From: Bryobacterales bacterium
GTDB taxonomy: Bacteria > Acidobacteriota > Terriglobia > Bryobacterales > Bryobacteraceae
Length of the DNA stretch: 64,000 nt
Assembly (NCBI GenBank): GCA_020846745.1
Contig: JADLDI010000008.1
Span: 124,001-188,000, forward strand
Direction of reading: 5' to 3'
Shown: one piece after another, positions 17,085 through 26,331 of the stretch
Layout: each line of letters begins with the position of its first letter
Numbering within the stretch: position 1 is the first letter of the stretch
Position numbers and translations under genes: made by a program
The notes under the pieces: generated by a model
The model's input: the letters and a program-made list of their open reading frames with translations, nothing else
What the model was told of the DNA's origin: nothing
The model's database searches: none

Positions 17085-18434
17085 TTAGACCTTCTCTGGA
17101 AACAAGTAAGGCTTCCGATAGCCGCGGTCCGCGTCGCGTAGGAGACGGTTCGCTTCTTCGTCGCCGATTACTTGTTCGGTTTCGGGGTCGAAGTTGAGGG
17201 TGCGGCCGAGGCGGTAGGAGGCGTTGGCCAGGTGGACGAGGGTGCAGGAGATGTGGCCTTCGACGATTGGGGCATGCAGATCTTCCATCTTGCGGCTGCG
17301 AACGACATCGATGAAGTTGGCGAAGTGGTCGCCACCCTGGTGGCCGGTTGGTCCCGGCTTCATGTCGGGACCGACATAAGTGCGATAGCCGTTCAAAACG
17401 TCTTCATCGCCTAGGGCCATGTAGCCGTTCGATCCATAGAAAATGTTGCCGATGGAGTTATCACCCTGGCCATGGCTATACATGAATTCGGTGCCGATTT
17501 CGGCTTCACGGTTGGTGATCCAGTTACGGACCTCGAATTCGATGATCTTGCGCTTGCCGTTGGGCAGGTCGTATTGGAAGTTACAGGTGAGTAAGTTAGG
17601 CGTTTCCTGATCGTCGTCGTGGACCACGTGCGCGCCCATCGCCGATACCTTATTCGGGAACTTCACTTGCAGCGCATTGCGGGCCATATCCACTTGGTGG
17701 ATGCCCTGGTTGCCTAAGTCGCCATTCCCGTAGTCCCAGAACCAGTGCCAGTTGTAATGGAAGCGGTTCCTGGTGAAAGGACGCAGAGGCGCGGGCCCGG
17801 TCCACAGGTCGTAGTGGACACCAGCCGGCGTGGGTTCCGGAGGAGTGTGACCCAACGAGGGGCGGCGTTTGTAGCAGAGGCCGCGCGCCATATAAAGTTC
17901 GCCGATCACACCGCTATGGAGATGCTTAATGGCATCAATCCCGCTTTGGCGCGACCGGCCTTGCGTCCCGTGCTGCACGACCCGTTTGTACTTTTCGGCC
18001 GCGCGCACCAATTGCTTACCCTCCCACCAGTTGTGAGAACAGGGTTTCTCAACATAGACATCTTTGCCGGCCTGACAGGCCCAAACCGCGATGAGGGCGT
18101 GCCAGGTGTGGGGCGTGGCGATCGACACGGCGTCGATCGACTTATCTTCGAGTAACTTCCTTACATCAATGTGAACGGCCGGTTTAGGTAGCTGAAGCTT
18201 CTCCATGTCGCGAAGGCGGCTGGCGATGACGTTTTCGTCTACCTCGCAGATGGCCGCCACTTCGACGTTCGGGAGTTTGGAGAAGAGTCGGACGTGGTCC
18301 CACCCGCGCTTGCGGATGCCGCAGACGGCCAGGCGAATACGGTCGTTCGCGCCGAAGACGCGGCCGGGATTGGCGACGGTTAACAGGCCAGTGGCGGCCG
18401 AGGCTTTCAAGAAATCTTTGCGACTGTGTTCCAC
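17085..18434 (-). CDS. Gfo/Idh/MocA family oxidoreductase, exported type
   Basis: 449 residues. GTG start with AAGGAG 6 nt upstream. The N-terminus SRKDFLKASAATGLL is Tat-like but has RK in place of RR. The Rossmann segment is RLAVCGIRKRGWDHV and the active-site motif VYVEKPCSHN is intact (EKP). HWHWFWDYGNGDLGNQGIHQVD-type residues (228 onward) belong to the subfamily annotated as oxidoreductases of glycan degradation. Probable NAD-dependent conversion of a sugar or sugar acid. Divergent from the ROK regulator across about 300 bp, so ROK control is plausible. Confidence 0.85.
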   Translation of the reverse strand: MEHSRKDFLKASAATGLLTVANPGRVFGANDRIRLAVCGIRKRGWDHVRLFSKLPNVEVAAICEVDENVIASRLRDMEKLQLPKPAVHIDVRKLLEDKSIDAVSIATPHTWHALIAVWACQAGKDVYVEKPCSHNWWEGKQLVRAAEKYKRVVQHGTQGRSRQSGIDAIKHLHSGVIGELYMARGLCYKRRPSLGHTPPEPTPAGVHYDLWTGPAPLRPFTRNRFHYNWHWFWDYGNGDLGNQGIHQVDMARNALQVKFPNKVSAMGAHVVHDDDQETPNLLTCNFQYDLPNGKRKIIEFEVRNWITNREAEIGTEFMYSHGQGDNSIGNIFYGSNGYMALGDEDVLNGYRTYVGPDMKPGPTGHQGGDHFANFIDVVRSRKMEDLHAPIVEGHISCTLVHLANASYRLGRTLNFDPETEQVIGDEEANRLLRDADRGYRKPYLFPEKV

Positions 18435-18731
18435 AATTCGCTCCTTAGATCACATCCACTCCGGTTTCGAATTGAAAATACGGAGGAGCGGCCAGAGGAC
18501 CCAGGGAGAGGTCCCGGCAGGACGGCTGGCGTCAAGCAGCCGCTCCTCACGAATAACAGGAGAGTATGCCGATTTCGTCAGAAATATGAGAAACTCCGAA
18601 ATTCGATCTTCCCCGAGAGCTTTATTTCAAGTAAGGTATGTTTAGCGCCTGACCCGCGAAAGTGGGCAGAGCCACTGAGCGACGGGCGAGAAAGTCTCGA
18701 CAAAGTACAAAATAGCCCTGGACTCCTAAAC
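18435..18731. other. Divergent intergenic region, no gene seen
   Basis: 297 bp separate the oxidoreductase (minus) from the ROK regulator (plus). The oxidoreductase ribosome site (CTCCTT on the plus strand, 18441-18446) is clear. No strong -35/-10 pair and no long palindrome were found. A weak purine-poor leader precedes the ROK ATG. Confidence 0.5.
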
Positions 18732-19928
18732 ATGTCAAGCCCGAAACGGAAATCGTCCAACAGCGTTCGTACGGCGCGGCCCTCAACGGTACGCGACGTG
18801 AACCGCGCGATTGTGTTGAGTCTGATTCGTGCGCACCAGCCTATTTCGAGGGCGGACCTATCGAAGCGAACGGGAATTTTCCGGAGCAACATCTCGTGCA
18901 TAGTCGATGCGCTGATCGCGGATGGCGTGGCGCGGGAGCAGCGGGCAACACCAAACGGACGGGGTAGGGTACCGCTGATGCTATCGCTTCGGGACGATTC
19001 GTATCGCGTGGCGGCGGCGAGCATCCGGGAGAACATGACGTCGGTGGCATCGGCGGGGTTGACAGCGACGCCGCTCAAGGTGGTGCAATTCCGGACGCCG
19101 GCGAATCCCGCGAAGGCGGTGGAAGAGATCGCTTCGGCGATACGGTATTTGCAATCGGAAGGCGCACGGCCGGAGGTTGGAAACCTCGCCGTTAGTATCC
19201 CTGGACTGGTGGATGCGGGTACGGGCGAAGTGCTTTGGATATCGGCGCTGCCGCAGTATTCGGGCTATCGATTGCGAGCCGAACTGGAAAAGGCGACCGG
19301 CCTACAGGTGGATGTGGAGAACGACTGTAACCTGGCGGCGCTGGCGGATTTGCAGTTGCGACAGGCGGAGATGGCGAGCCTGCGCAACAGTGTGTTCCTC
19401 GAGATAGGCGATGTTGGTGTGGGCGGCGGCATTGTGGTGAACGGCGAGTTGTACCGGGGCCACGATGCGCGCTTCGCGGGCGAGTTTGGACACGTGATTG
19501 TTGAGATCGGTGGAGCGCAGTGCCGATGCGGGCGGCGCGGATGTTGGGAGCAGTACATTTCAGACACGGCGACATGGCGGCGGTACCGGCCGGGTGTGGG
19601 GTTGCGGGAAGATTCGATCGAGCAACTGCTGGGGGCGGCGCGGCATGGCGATGCGAACGCGCTGAATGCGCTGCAGGAAACGGCGCGGTATCTGTCGGCC
19701 GGCATCTCGAATATCATGCTGGCGTTCAATCCGGAACTGATTGTGCTGGCGGGCCGAATCATGGAAGGGTGGGCGCTGCTGCGGAAATACATGGAGATCG
19801 ATTTCGCGCCGGCGCGCGTCGATATTCCTGTTCGGCCGGCACGTTTGGCGCCGGAACCGCTTTTTTTGCGAGGGGCGTTACTGCTTGCATTGAAGGATGT
19901 TTTCGCGATGCCGGCGCTGGGCGCATAG
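18732..19928 (+). CDS. ROK-family transcriptional regulator
   Basis: 398 residues from ATG 18732. A winged helix-turn-helix (about 20-75: QPISRADLSKRTGIFRSNIS) precedes a ROK sugar-kinase-like domain with ENDCN (196-200), EFGH (251-254) and the zinc motif CRCGRRGCWEQ (Cys264, Cys266, Cys271). The phosphate-binding DxGxT motif is degraded (EIGDVGVGGG), as expected for a repressor rather than a kinase. Probably a sugar-responsive repressor of its neighbours; the TonB receptor 131 bp downstream has a palindromic promoter region that could be its operator. Confidence 0.9.
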   Translation: MSSPKRKSSNSVRTARPSTVRDVNRAIVLSLIRAHQPISRADLSKRTGIFRSNISCIVDALIADGVAREQRATPNGRGRVPLMLSLRDDSYRVAAASIRENMTSVASAGLTATPLKVVQFRTPANPAKAVEEIASAIRYLQSEGARPEVGNLAVSIPGLVDAGTGEVLWISALPQYSGYRLRAELEKATGLQVDVENDCNLAALADLQLRQAEMASLRNSVFLEIGDVGVGGGIVVNGELYRGHDARFAGEFGHVIVEIGGAQCRCGRRGCWEQYISDTATWRRYRPGVGLREDSIEQLLGAARHGDANALNALQETARYLSAGISNIMLAFNPELIVLAGRIMEGWALLRKYMEIDFAPARVDIPVRPARLAPEPLFLRGALLLALKDVFAMPALGA

Positions 19929-19949
19929 AAGAGATTCGCGACACCCCCC

Positions 19950-20011
19950 TTGACACGACCCCAAGAAGAGCGTAAGGTTTTTGTTGTGGCAAGAGACTAA
20001 ATGGTGATAAT
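19950..20011 (+). promoter_or_regulatory. Candidate promoters of the TonB receptor gene
   Basis: Two overlapping possibilities. (1) A perfect -35 TTGACA at 19950-19955, 17-nt spacer, weak -10 TAAGGT at 19973-19978. (2) A -10 GATAAT at 20006-20011 (5 of 6) with TTGTGG at 19984-19989, 16-nt spacer. The second -10 falls in the loop of an inverted repeat (19997-20021), so bound repressor would block it. Confidence 0.45.
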
Positions 20012-20021
20012 ACCCATTTAG
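19997..20021. promoter_or_regulatory. 8-bp inverted repeat, candidate operator
   Basis: CTAAATGG (19997-20004) and CCATTTAG (20014-20021) are perfect complements around a 9-nt centre that contains GATAAT. AT-rich relative to the flanks. Position upstream of the receptor and downstream of a ROK regulator suggests a repressor site; a leader RNA hairpin is the alternative. Confidence 0.5.
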
Positions 20022-20059
20022 CGGCGGACGGCCACACAAAGGAGCCGCGTTTAGCTCTT

Positions 20060-23000
20060 ATGACTCCGCTCAGGCGTTTCAAACCGATACTCATTTCACT
20101 CATCCTCACCTCAGCACCGCTGCTGGTCGGGCAGAGCACACGAGGAACGATCACCGGGAAGGTGGTCGACACGACCGGCAGCTCCGTGCCAGGAGCAACG
20201 GTCAAAGCCACCAACACCGCGGAACAGACTGCGGTGGAGGCATCGACCGACGCGGCCGGCTACTATGTGTTGCCGCAGGTGCCGCTCGGTCCGTACACGC
20301 TTTTGGTGGAAGCGAAGGGATTCAAGGGCTTCCGGCAGGAAGGGATAATCATCCACGTCAACGACAAGTTGACGATTGACGTAATGCTCGCGGTTGGTGA
20401 AGTAAGAGAAACGGTAACCGTTTCAGGCGAAGCGCCGCTGCTCACCCCAGAGTCGTCTTCGCTCGGGCAGGTGATTAATAACCGCACGATTGTGGAGTTA
20501 CCGCTGAATGGCCGGAACCCGTTTGCGCTGCAGCAACTGGTGGCGGGTGTGATTCCGACGGGCCAGAGCGGGAACGTGAACCTGACGCGACCTTGGGATA
20601 CGAACAGCGTGTCGGACGTGTCGGTGAACGGCGCGCCGAACCGCGGCAACATGATCACGTTGAATGGAGTGTATTCGAAGGGCGGCAACCAGGTTGCGTA
20701 CACGCCGTCGGTAGACGCGGTGCAGGAGTTTAAGGTTCAGAAGAACTCGTACGATGCGGAAGCCGGGCACGTGGCCGGGGGCACGATCAACGTGGCGACT
20801 AAGTCTGGCACGAACGACTTACACGGCACGATGTATGAGTTTCTGCGAAACGATAAGTTCGACGCGAATAACTTTTTCGCGAACCGGACGGGCGCGGCGA
20901 AGCCGAAGTTCCGGATGAACCAGTTTGGCGCCACGGCGGGCGGACCGCTGCTGATTCCCAAGGTGTACAACGGCAAGGACAAGACTTTCTGGTTCTTCAA
21001 CTGGGAGTCGGTGCGGCAGTCGACGCCGCCAGCCACTTCGTTCACCACGGTCCCGACCGATGCGCAGCGCGGCGGCGATTTCTCGATGCTGCGCACGCCG
21101 GCGGGTGCGGCGATCACGCTGTTCGACCCGCTGACAGTTCAGCCCGATCCGAACAGGTCCGGCGCATATGTCCGCCAGCCGTTTGCGGGAAACCGTATTC
21201 CCGGGGACCGGATCAATCCGATTGCGAAAGCCGTCCTTGGCTACATTCCGGGCCCGAACCGTTCCGGGGACCCGACGACCGGGGCGCAGAACTACGTTTC
21301 GAGCGGCGGCGGAACGCTGCAATACAACCAGTTCGGAGGACGTATCGACCACAGTTTCGGCGAGAAGAGCCGGATTTTCGGTTTCATTGGCGTGGCGAAC
21401 TATTCCACCGATAACTTCAATCTGTTTAATAACCTAACTACGGCAAGCTCGGGTTTTCAGAATACACGGTCGTTTGCCGTCGACTATGTCCGGAACTTCC
21501 GGCCGGACTTTCTGATGAACCTGCGCGCGGGGTTTGCCCGTAAGTATGAAGGCAGCGCGATCGGCAGCGCGGGGTTCAGCCCCGCGACATTGGGTTTCCC
21601 GCAGACGCTCGTTTCGCAACTACCGGCTTTGGTGTTCCCGCAGTTTTCGATCGGCGATGCCACGGGGCTAGGTTCTTCGGGGCCGTCTTATAATGCGTCA
21701 GACGGCACGAACCTACATGCCGGCTTCACGAAGGTAAAGGGCCGCCACACGATGAAGTGGGGCACCTATTATTTACTGCTGCGCGAATACGACGGGCGCG
21801 GATCGGACAGTGGCGCGTCGGGTCAATATTCGTTCGGCCGCAACTGGACACAGCGGGACCCGATCGTGGGCAGCGCCGATTCCGGTTGGGGACTTGCGAC
21901 GTTCCTGCTGGGCATCCCGTCGAGCGGGCAGGTGGGCGTGGGAGCGTTCCAGGCCCTGCAGACTCAGTATTACGAGTTCTATTTCCAGGATGACTGGAAG
22001 GTCACGTCGAGGCTGACGTTGAACCTCGGCATGCGCTGGGAGTATCAGGGCGCAACGACGGACCGGTACGACAAAGTGGTGCGGGCATTCGACTGGGGTT
22101 ATGTTCCCAGTTATGCGGCCGCGGCCCAGGCCGCCTATGCCAAGAGCCCGTACGCCGGGCTCCAGTCAATCAACGTGATGGGCGCTCCGATATTTGCGGG
22201 AGCGAACGGGCAAAGCCGCAGCTACCTGAATCCTGAACGAGACAACTGGGCGCCCCGCATTGGTATGGCGTACCAGGTGAACAAGCGGCTGGTATGGCGC
22301 GGCGGCTTTGGTATCTTCTTCAATCCGCGGCTGACGGGCGTCGATTCCTCGGGTTTCAACACAACGACACCTCTCATCACGACGATCGACTCGGTGACGC
22401 CGATCGCATCGATCAGCAATCCGTTTCCGAACGGATTGAATCTGGTTCCGTGCGCGAAGCGATCGCCTGAGTGCCTGACGGGCGCCAGCTTTACGTTCCG
22501 CAACCCCAATAATAAGACGCCGGAAGTATTGAGTTACTCGGCCGGGTTCCAGTATGAGATGCAGGGTGGATGGTTGCTGGAAGGGTCATATGTCGGGTCG
22601 ACCACGCGGCGGTTCAATCCGTCGTGGGCGATTAACGCGCCGCCTGTCAGCTCGCTTGCACTCGGTACGCAGTTGCTCGGTTCCGTTCCGAATCCATTCT
22701 TTGGGCTGATTCCCGCGTCGACCGGCGCACTGGGACAGCGGAATATTTCGCTGGCGCAGTTACTGGCGCCGCTGCCGAACAACCTGTATACGAACTCGAC
22801 CAGCGTGTACGGCGTGGGGCATAACACGTTCCACAGCGCTCAGTTCTCGCTGGAGCGAAGGTTCCGGAATGACTTCAGCCTGTTGTCGTCGTGGACATGG
22901 TCGAAGCTGATGGCGCATTCGAATTACATGAACACGGGCTTCTCCGACCAGTTTGAGAACATGGTGGCCGACATTGACCGGACACACCGTGTGGTGATCA

Positions 23001-23497
23001 ACGGGGTGTGGGAACTGCCGGTGGGCAAGGGCAAACGCCTGAATGCCGATTCCGCGATCCTGGACCATATTATCGGCGGCTGGCAGATCAGCGGGGTGGG
23101 GAGTTTCCAATCGGGCGGACCGATCCGCACACCTTCGAATGCCGTGGCTACCGGCCAGGCGGTGCTGCTGGCGAACCAGACGATCGACCGGTGGTTCAAC
23201 ACCGGCGCATTCATGGTGCAGCCGGGCGTTCCCCAACCGATCGGCCAGAGGACGCTGACGCAGTACATCAGCAGTTTCCGGAATAAGGGCATATCCAACA
23301 TCGATATGTCGGCGTCGAAGTCGTTCAAACTAACGGAACGGTTCCGGCTGCAGTTCCGGTCGGAGTTCTTCAACGCCCTGAACCGGGTGCAGTGGGGCAA
23401 CCCGGATACCAGCATCACCGGTTCCAATTACGGCAAGATTACGTCGCAAGCCAATATTCCACGGCAGATTCAGTTCGGACTGAAACTGATCTACTAA
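20060..23497 (+). CDS. TonB-dependent receptor with CarboxypepD_reg-like N-terminal domain (Oar-like)
   Basis: 1145 residues. Signal peptide (1-24), a carboxypeptidase-regulatory-like beta-sandwich (about 28-110: GTITGKVVDTTGSSVPGATV), a plug region containing VINNRTIVELPLNGRNPFAL, and an outer-membrane barrel with many aromatic strands. It ends in FGLKLIY, the C-terminal aromatic expected of a BAM-inserted barrel. Such proteins are greatly expanded in Solibacter-type acidobacteria and are thought to import oligosaccharides or bind large substrates. The upstream ROK gene suggests sugar-dependent regulation. Followed by a strong terminator. Confidence 0.93.
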   Translation: MTPLRRFKPILISLILTSAPLLVGQSTRGTITGKVVDTTGSSVPGATVKATNTAEQTAVEASTDAAGYYVLPQVPLGPYTLLVEAKGFKGFRQEGIIIHVNDKLTIDVMLAVGEVRETVTVSGEAPLLTPESSSLGQVINNRTIVELPLNGRNPFALQQLVAGVIPTGQSGNVNLTRPWDTNSVSDVSVNGAPNRGNMITLNGVYSKGGNQVAYTPSVDAVQEFKVQKNSYDAEAGHVAGGTINVATKSGTNDLHGTMYEFLRNDKFDANNFFANRTGAAKPKFRMNQFGATAGGPLLIPKVYNGKDKTFWFFNWESVRQSTPPATSFTTVPTDAQRGGDFSMLRTPAGAAITLFDPLTVQPDPNRSGAYVRQPFAGNRIPGDRINPIAKAVLGYIPGPNRSGDPTTGAQNYVSSGGGTLQYNQFGGRIDHSFGEKSRIFGFIGVANYSTDNFNLFNNLTTASSGFQNTRSFAVDYVRNFRPDFLMNLRAGFARKYEGSAIGSAGFSPATLGFPQTLVSQLPALVFPQFSIGDATGLGSSGPSYNASDGTNLHAGFTKVKGRHTMKWGTYYLLLREYDGRGSDSGASGQYSFGRNWTQRDPIVGSADSGWGLATFLLGIPSSGQVGVGAFQALQTQYYEFYFQDDWKVTSRLTLNLGMRWEYQGATTDRYDKVVRAFDWGYVPSYAAAAQAAYAKSPYAGLQSINVMGAPIFAGANGQSRSYLNPERDNWAPRIGMAYQVNKRLVWRGGFGIFFNPRLTGVDSSGFNTTTPLITTIDSVTPIASISNPFPNGLNLVPCAKRSPECLTGASFTFRNPNNKTPEVLSYSAGFQYEMQGGWLLEGSYVGSTTRRFNPSWAINAPPVSSLALGTQLLGSVPNPFFGLIPASTGALGQRNISLAQLLAPLPNNLYTNSTSVYGVGHNTFHSAQFSLERRFRNDFSLLSSWTWSKLMAHSNYMNTGFSDQFENMVADIDRTHRVVINGVWELPVGKGKRLNADSAILDHIIGGWQISGVGSFQSGGPIRTPSNAVATGQAVLLANQTIDRWFNTGAFMVQPGVPQPIGQRTLTQYISSFRNKGISNIDMSASKSFKLTERFRLQFRSEFFNALNRVQWGNPDTSITGSNYGKITSQANIPRQIQFGLKLIY

Positions 23498-23513
23498 CTC
23501 CTTTGGCTCGAAC

Positions 23514-23548
23514 CGCGGCGTGCTATCCGGCACGCCGCGTATTTTTTT
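23514..23548 (+). terminator. Strong intrinsic terminator after the TonB receptor
   Basis: A 10-bp perfect stem (CGCGGCGTGC / GCACGCCGCG) with a 6-nt loop is followed by TATTTTTTT. It sits 16 nt after the receptor stop codon. It also lies 27 nt from the end of the convergent aminotransferase. Confidence 0.85.
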
Positions 23549-23575
23549 GGGGGACTAACGAACCGGTAGTGTAAC

Positions 23576-24901
23576 TCAGGGTTGCCGGGCTAGAAGTTGC
23601 TCCAAGGTGGAGGCCACGAAGTCGGCTTGTTCCAGGGTGAATGTCAGCGGCGGCGAAAGGCGGATTGTATTTTCACCGGCTCCGAGGATGAGAATGCCGC
23701 TGTGGAAGGCGGCGTCGATGAGCGCGTTGCGGCGGCGCTGGTCTGGTTCGCGAGTGGTTTGGTTTTTGACGATTTCGATGCCGATCATTAGTCCGAGGCC
23801 GCGGACGTCGCCGACCTGAGGAAAGCGCTTGGGCCATTCCTTCAGGCGGGCCATAAGGTGCTCGCCGATTTGGCGAGCGTTCTCGATGAGTTCCTGTTCG
23901 AGGAGTTCGATGGTGGTGAGTGCGGCGGCGACGGCTACGGGATTACCGCCGAAGGTGGAGGCGTGGGCGCCGGGTTTCCAATCCATGACGTCAGCGCGGG
24001 CGACGGTGGCGCTGAGGGGCAGGCCGCTCGAGATACCTTTGGCGATGGCGAGGATGTCGGGTTTGAAGTCGAAGTGCTGGGACGCCCACATACGGCCGGT
24101 GCGGCCCATGCCGCACTGAACCTCGTCGGCAATTAAGAGGATGCCGTGTTTTTCAGCAACCCGCTGAAGTTCCGCGAAGAACTTCGGTGGGGGGACGACA
24201 TAACCCCCTTCGCCCTGCATGGGTTCGAGAACGATGGCGGCCACTTCGTCTGCAGGGAGGATGGTTTTAAAGAGCTGGGCTTCCAGAATGTCGACGCATT
24301 CAACAGTACAGGTGTCGGGCGTCTGATGATACGGGCAGCGGTAGCAGTAGGCGTAAGGAATATGGGTGACGCCGGGGACGAGGGGACTGAAGCGGGCGCG
24401 TTGGGTGTATTTGCTGGCGGTGAGCGAAAGGGAACCCATGGTGCGACCATGGAAGCCGCCCAAGAACGCGATGAATTTGTCCCGGCCGGAATGGTAGCGG
24501 GCGATTTTCATAGCGGCTTCGATGGCTTCGGTGCCGGAGTTACCGAAGTAGGTACGGTGCGGGCCGGGCATGGGGGCGAGGACGGAGAGCTTTTCGGCGA
24601 GGGTCACCATGTTTTCGTAATAGAAATCGGTGCCTGACATGTGGATCAGCTTTCGAGCCTGTTGCTCGATGGCCTGGACGATGCGAGGGTGGCAGTGCCC
24701 GGTGGCGACGACGGCGATGCCGGCATTGCAGTCGAGGAAACGGTTGCCGTCGACGTCGATGACGGTGGCGCCTTCGCCGCGCTCGGCGACGAGGGGATAG
24801 CAACGGGTGTAAGAGCCCGATACGGCGGCATGATCGCGGGCGATGATGGCCTGCGCCTTGGGGCCCGGCAGGGGAGTGATCAACTCTGGTAGATTTCTCA
24901 T
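23576..24901 (-). CDS. Class III PLP aminotransferase (acetylornithine/4-aminobutyrate type)
   Basis: 441 residues. ATG preceded by GGAGGTGA, an excellent ribosome site. Class III features: YFGNSGTEAIEAA (phosphate contacts), FLGGFHGRTMG, LIADEVQCGMGRTG (Asp259 to the pyridine N) and PLP lysine Lys288 in IAIAKGISSG. A Cys-rich insertion (Cys186, Cys189, Cys198, Cys202) resembles a small metal site found in the 'acetylornithine aminotransferase family protein' subgroup. The substrate is likely 4-aminobutyrate, ornithine or another omega-amino acid; the sequence does not decide. Monocistronic and divergent from the YkgJ-type gene. Confidence 0.9.
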   Translation of the reverse strand: MRNLPELITPLPGPKAQAIIARDHAAVSGSYTRCYPLVAERGEGATVIDVDGNRFLDCNAGIAVVATGHCHPRIVQAIEQQARKLIHMSGTDFYYENMVTLAEKLSVLAPMPGPHRTYFGNSGTEAIEAAMKIARYHSGRDKFIAFLGGFHGRTMGSLSLTASKYTQRARFSPLVPGVTHIPYAYCYRCPYHQTPDTCTVECVDILEAQLFKTILPADEVAAIVLEPMQGEGGYVVPPPKFFAELQRVAEKHGILLIADEVQCGMGRTGRMWASQHFDFKPDILAIAKGISSGLPLSATVARADVMDWKPGAHASTFGGNPVAVAAALTTIELLEQELIENARQIGEHLMARLKEWPKRFPQVGDVRGLGLMIGIEIVKNQTTREPDQRRRNALIDAAFHSGILILGAGENTIRLSPPLTFTLEQADFVASTLEQLLARQP

Positions 24902-25024
24902 GAGTCACCTCCGGTGACGTCTTCTTCGAACTGCGTTAGAACAGAAATCGGAGGGAACAGCGGTTAGTCGCCGCTGAAGAGTGCCGGACGTGCGGTCGCG
25001 GGACTCATGATCTGACCTTATTGT

Positions 25025-25486
25025 ATGCCTGTGGATGTGCCGTTGGAAGGATTTCGTTTCGAGTGCCAACCCGGGTGTAGCGCGTGCTGCGATACGAAGG
25101 GGTACGTGTACCTGAGCGAAGAAGATCTGGTGAGGGCGGCGGCGTTCCTGGGCATGACACCGGCCGAATTCGAAGCCAAGTACATCTACCGGACGAAGCA
25201 CCGCATGCGGCTGCGCAGTCCGCGAGACGGACGACAATGCCACTTTCTCGCGGGTGGGCGGTGTTCCATACACCCGGCTAAGCCCACGCAATGCCGGCTG
25301 TTTCCGTTCTGGCCGGAACTGGTCGAGAATCGGAAAGCGTGGACGAAGGCAGGGAAGCACTGTCCGGGGATCGGGCAGGGCGCAGTGGTGCAGATCGGGA
25401 CGGCAGTGGAGACGGCGGAGGAGATGAAGCGGGCGTACCCGGCATTATACCTGCAGTTTGCACCGACGGCGGAGCCAGAAAACTAA
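25025..25486 (+). CDS. YkgJ-family cysteine-cluster protein
   Basis: 153 residues. The pattern CQPGCSACC near the N-terminus, then CHFLAGGRCSIHPAKPTQCRLFPF and a late Cys in HCPGIGQG is the UPF0153/YkgJ signature, a predicted Zn or Fe-S site. No TM or signal. The biological role of this family is not established. Stands alone between divergent aminotransferase and carD. Confidence 0.88.
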   Translation: MPVDVPLEGFRFECQPGCSACCDTKGYVYLSEEDLVRAAAFLGMTPAEFEAKYIYRTKHRMRLRSPRDGRQCHFLAGGRCSIHPAKPTQCRLFPFWPELVENRKAWTKAGKHCPGIGQGAVVQIGTAVETAEEMKRAYPALYLQFAPTAEPEN

Positions 25487-25667
25487 CGATTGTTAATTTT
25501 TGTGTGATGGATGCCGAATCAGTCGGCCAATGTAGCACCTGAGACAGGTGACTATACAGGTTGTATGCAGAGAGGTGCAATGTCCGCATCTTGATCGGAA
25601 TTGAGGCTGGAAGACCTGAAGCGATTTACCAAAACGGTTTTCTTGGGGATTTTCGTAATAGGACGTA

Positions 25668-25697
25668 TTGACATAAATTCCACATCCCGTTTACTAT
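25668..25697 (+). promoter_or_regulatory. Candidate sigma-70-type promoter of carD
   Basis: Perfect -35 TTGACA (25668-25673), 18-nt spacer, -10 TACTAT (25692-25697, 4 of 6). The predicted transcript start is about 40 nt upstream of the carD ATG. The surrounding DNA (25490-25740) is distinctly AT-rich for this genome. Confidence 0.6.
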
Positions 25698-25742
25698 TGG
25701 CTTTCACCGCTTCGGAGTCGATGCAACTTCAGTGAGGTGTAT

Positions 25743-26264
25743 ATGCTGCCAGGTTTAAGTTTCCAAGTCGGAGAACGAGTGGTTTATCCTAACCACGGTG
25801 TCGGTACGATTGAGAACATCAGTACGCGGACCTTCGGCGCGCGGACTGAGCGGTTCTACCTTCTGCGCCTGGCGGGCAACAGCCTGACCATCATGGTTCC
25901 CTTTTCGCACGTCAACGAGGTGGGCCTGCGAAAGGTGACGCGAAACGCGGACGTGCAGCGGGTGCTGGAGTTTCTGGCCTGCGGCAAGGCGAAACCTTGC
26001 TCGGACTGGAAGAACCGGTTCAAAGAGAACTCCGAGAAGATGCGGGTGGGGGCATTGCACGACATTGCGGAGGTATTCAAGTGTCTGCTGCTGCAGCAGA
26101 AGGAAAAGACGCTTTCGTTCCGCGAAAAGAAGATGCTTGACCGCGCCCGACAGATGCTGGTGATGGAAGTTTCGACCGCAAGAACGGTATCTCTCGACCA
26201 AGCCACGGAAATCCTGCGCAAGGCCCTGATAAAGTCGAGCCTGAACATGCCCGAACCGCTGTAA
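25743..26264 (+). CDS. CarD-family transcriptional regulator
   Basis: 173 residues from ATG 25743; GTG two codons earlier is possible, but TGAGGTG is better spaced for the ATG. The N-terminal RNA-polymerase-interaction domain (FQVGERVVYPNHGVGTIENIS) is followed by an all-helical C-terminal DNA-binding domain. CarD binds the RNAP beta subunit and stabilises the open complex at sigma-70 promoters, notably rRNA. Own promoter upstream. Not obviously in an operon with the next gene, whose TTG start is 67 nt away. Confidence 0.92.
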   Translation: MLPGLSFQVGERVVYPNHGVGTIENISTRTFGARTERFYLLRLAGNSLTIMVPFSHVNEVGLRKVTRNADVQRVLEFLACGKAKPCSDWKNRFKENSEKMRVGALHDIAEVFKCLLLQQKEKTLSFREKKMLDRARQMLVMEVSTARTVSLDQATEILRKALIKSSLNMPEPL

Positions 26265-26331
26265 CAGCGCTAACCGATAAGACCGGCACTGGGCTGCCCG
26301 CAACCGGCGGCGCCGGTGCTATGATCTCGGC

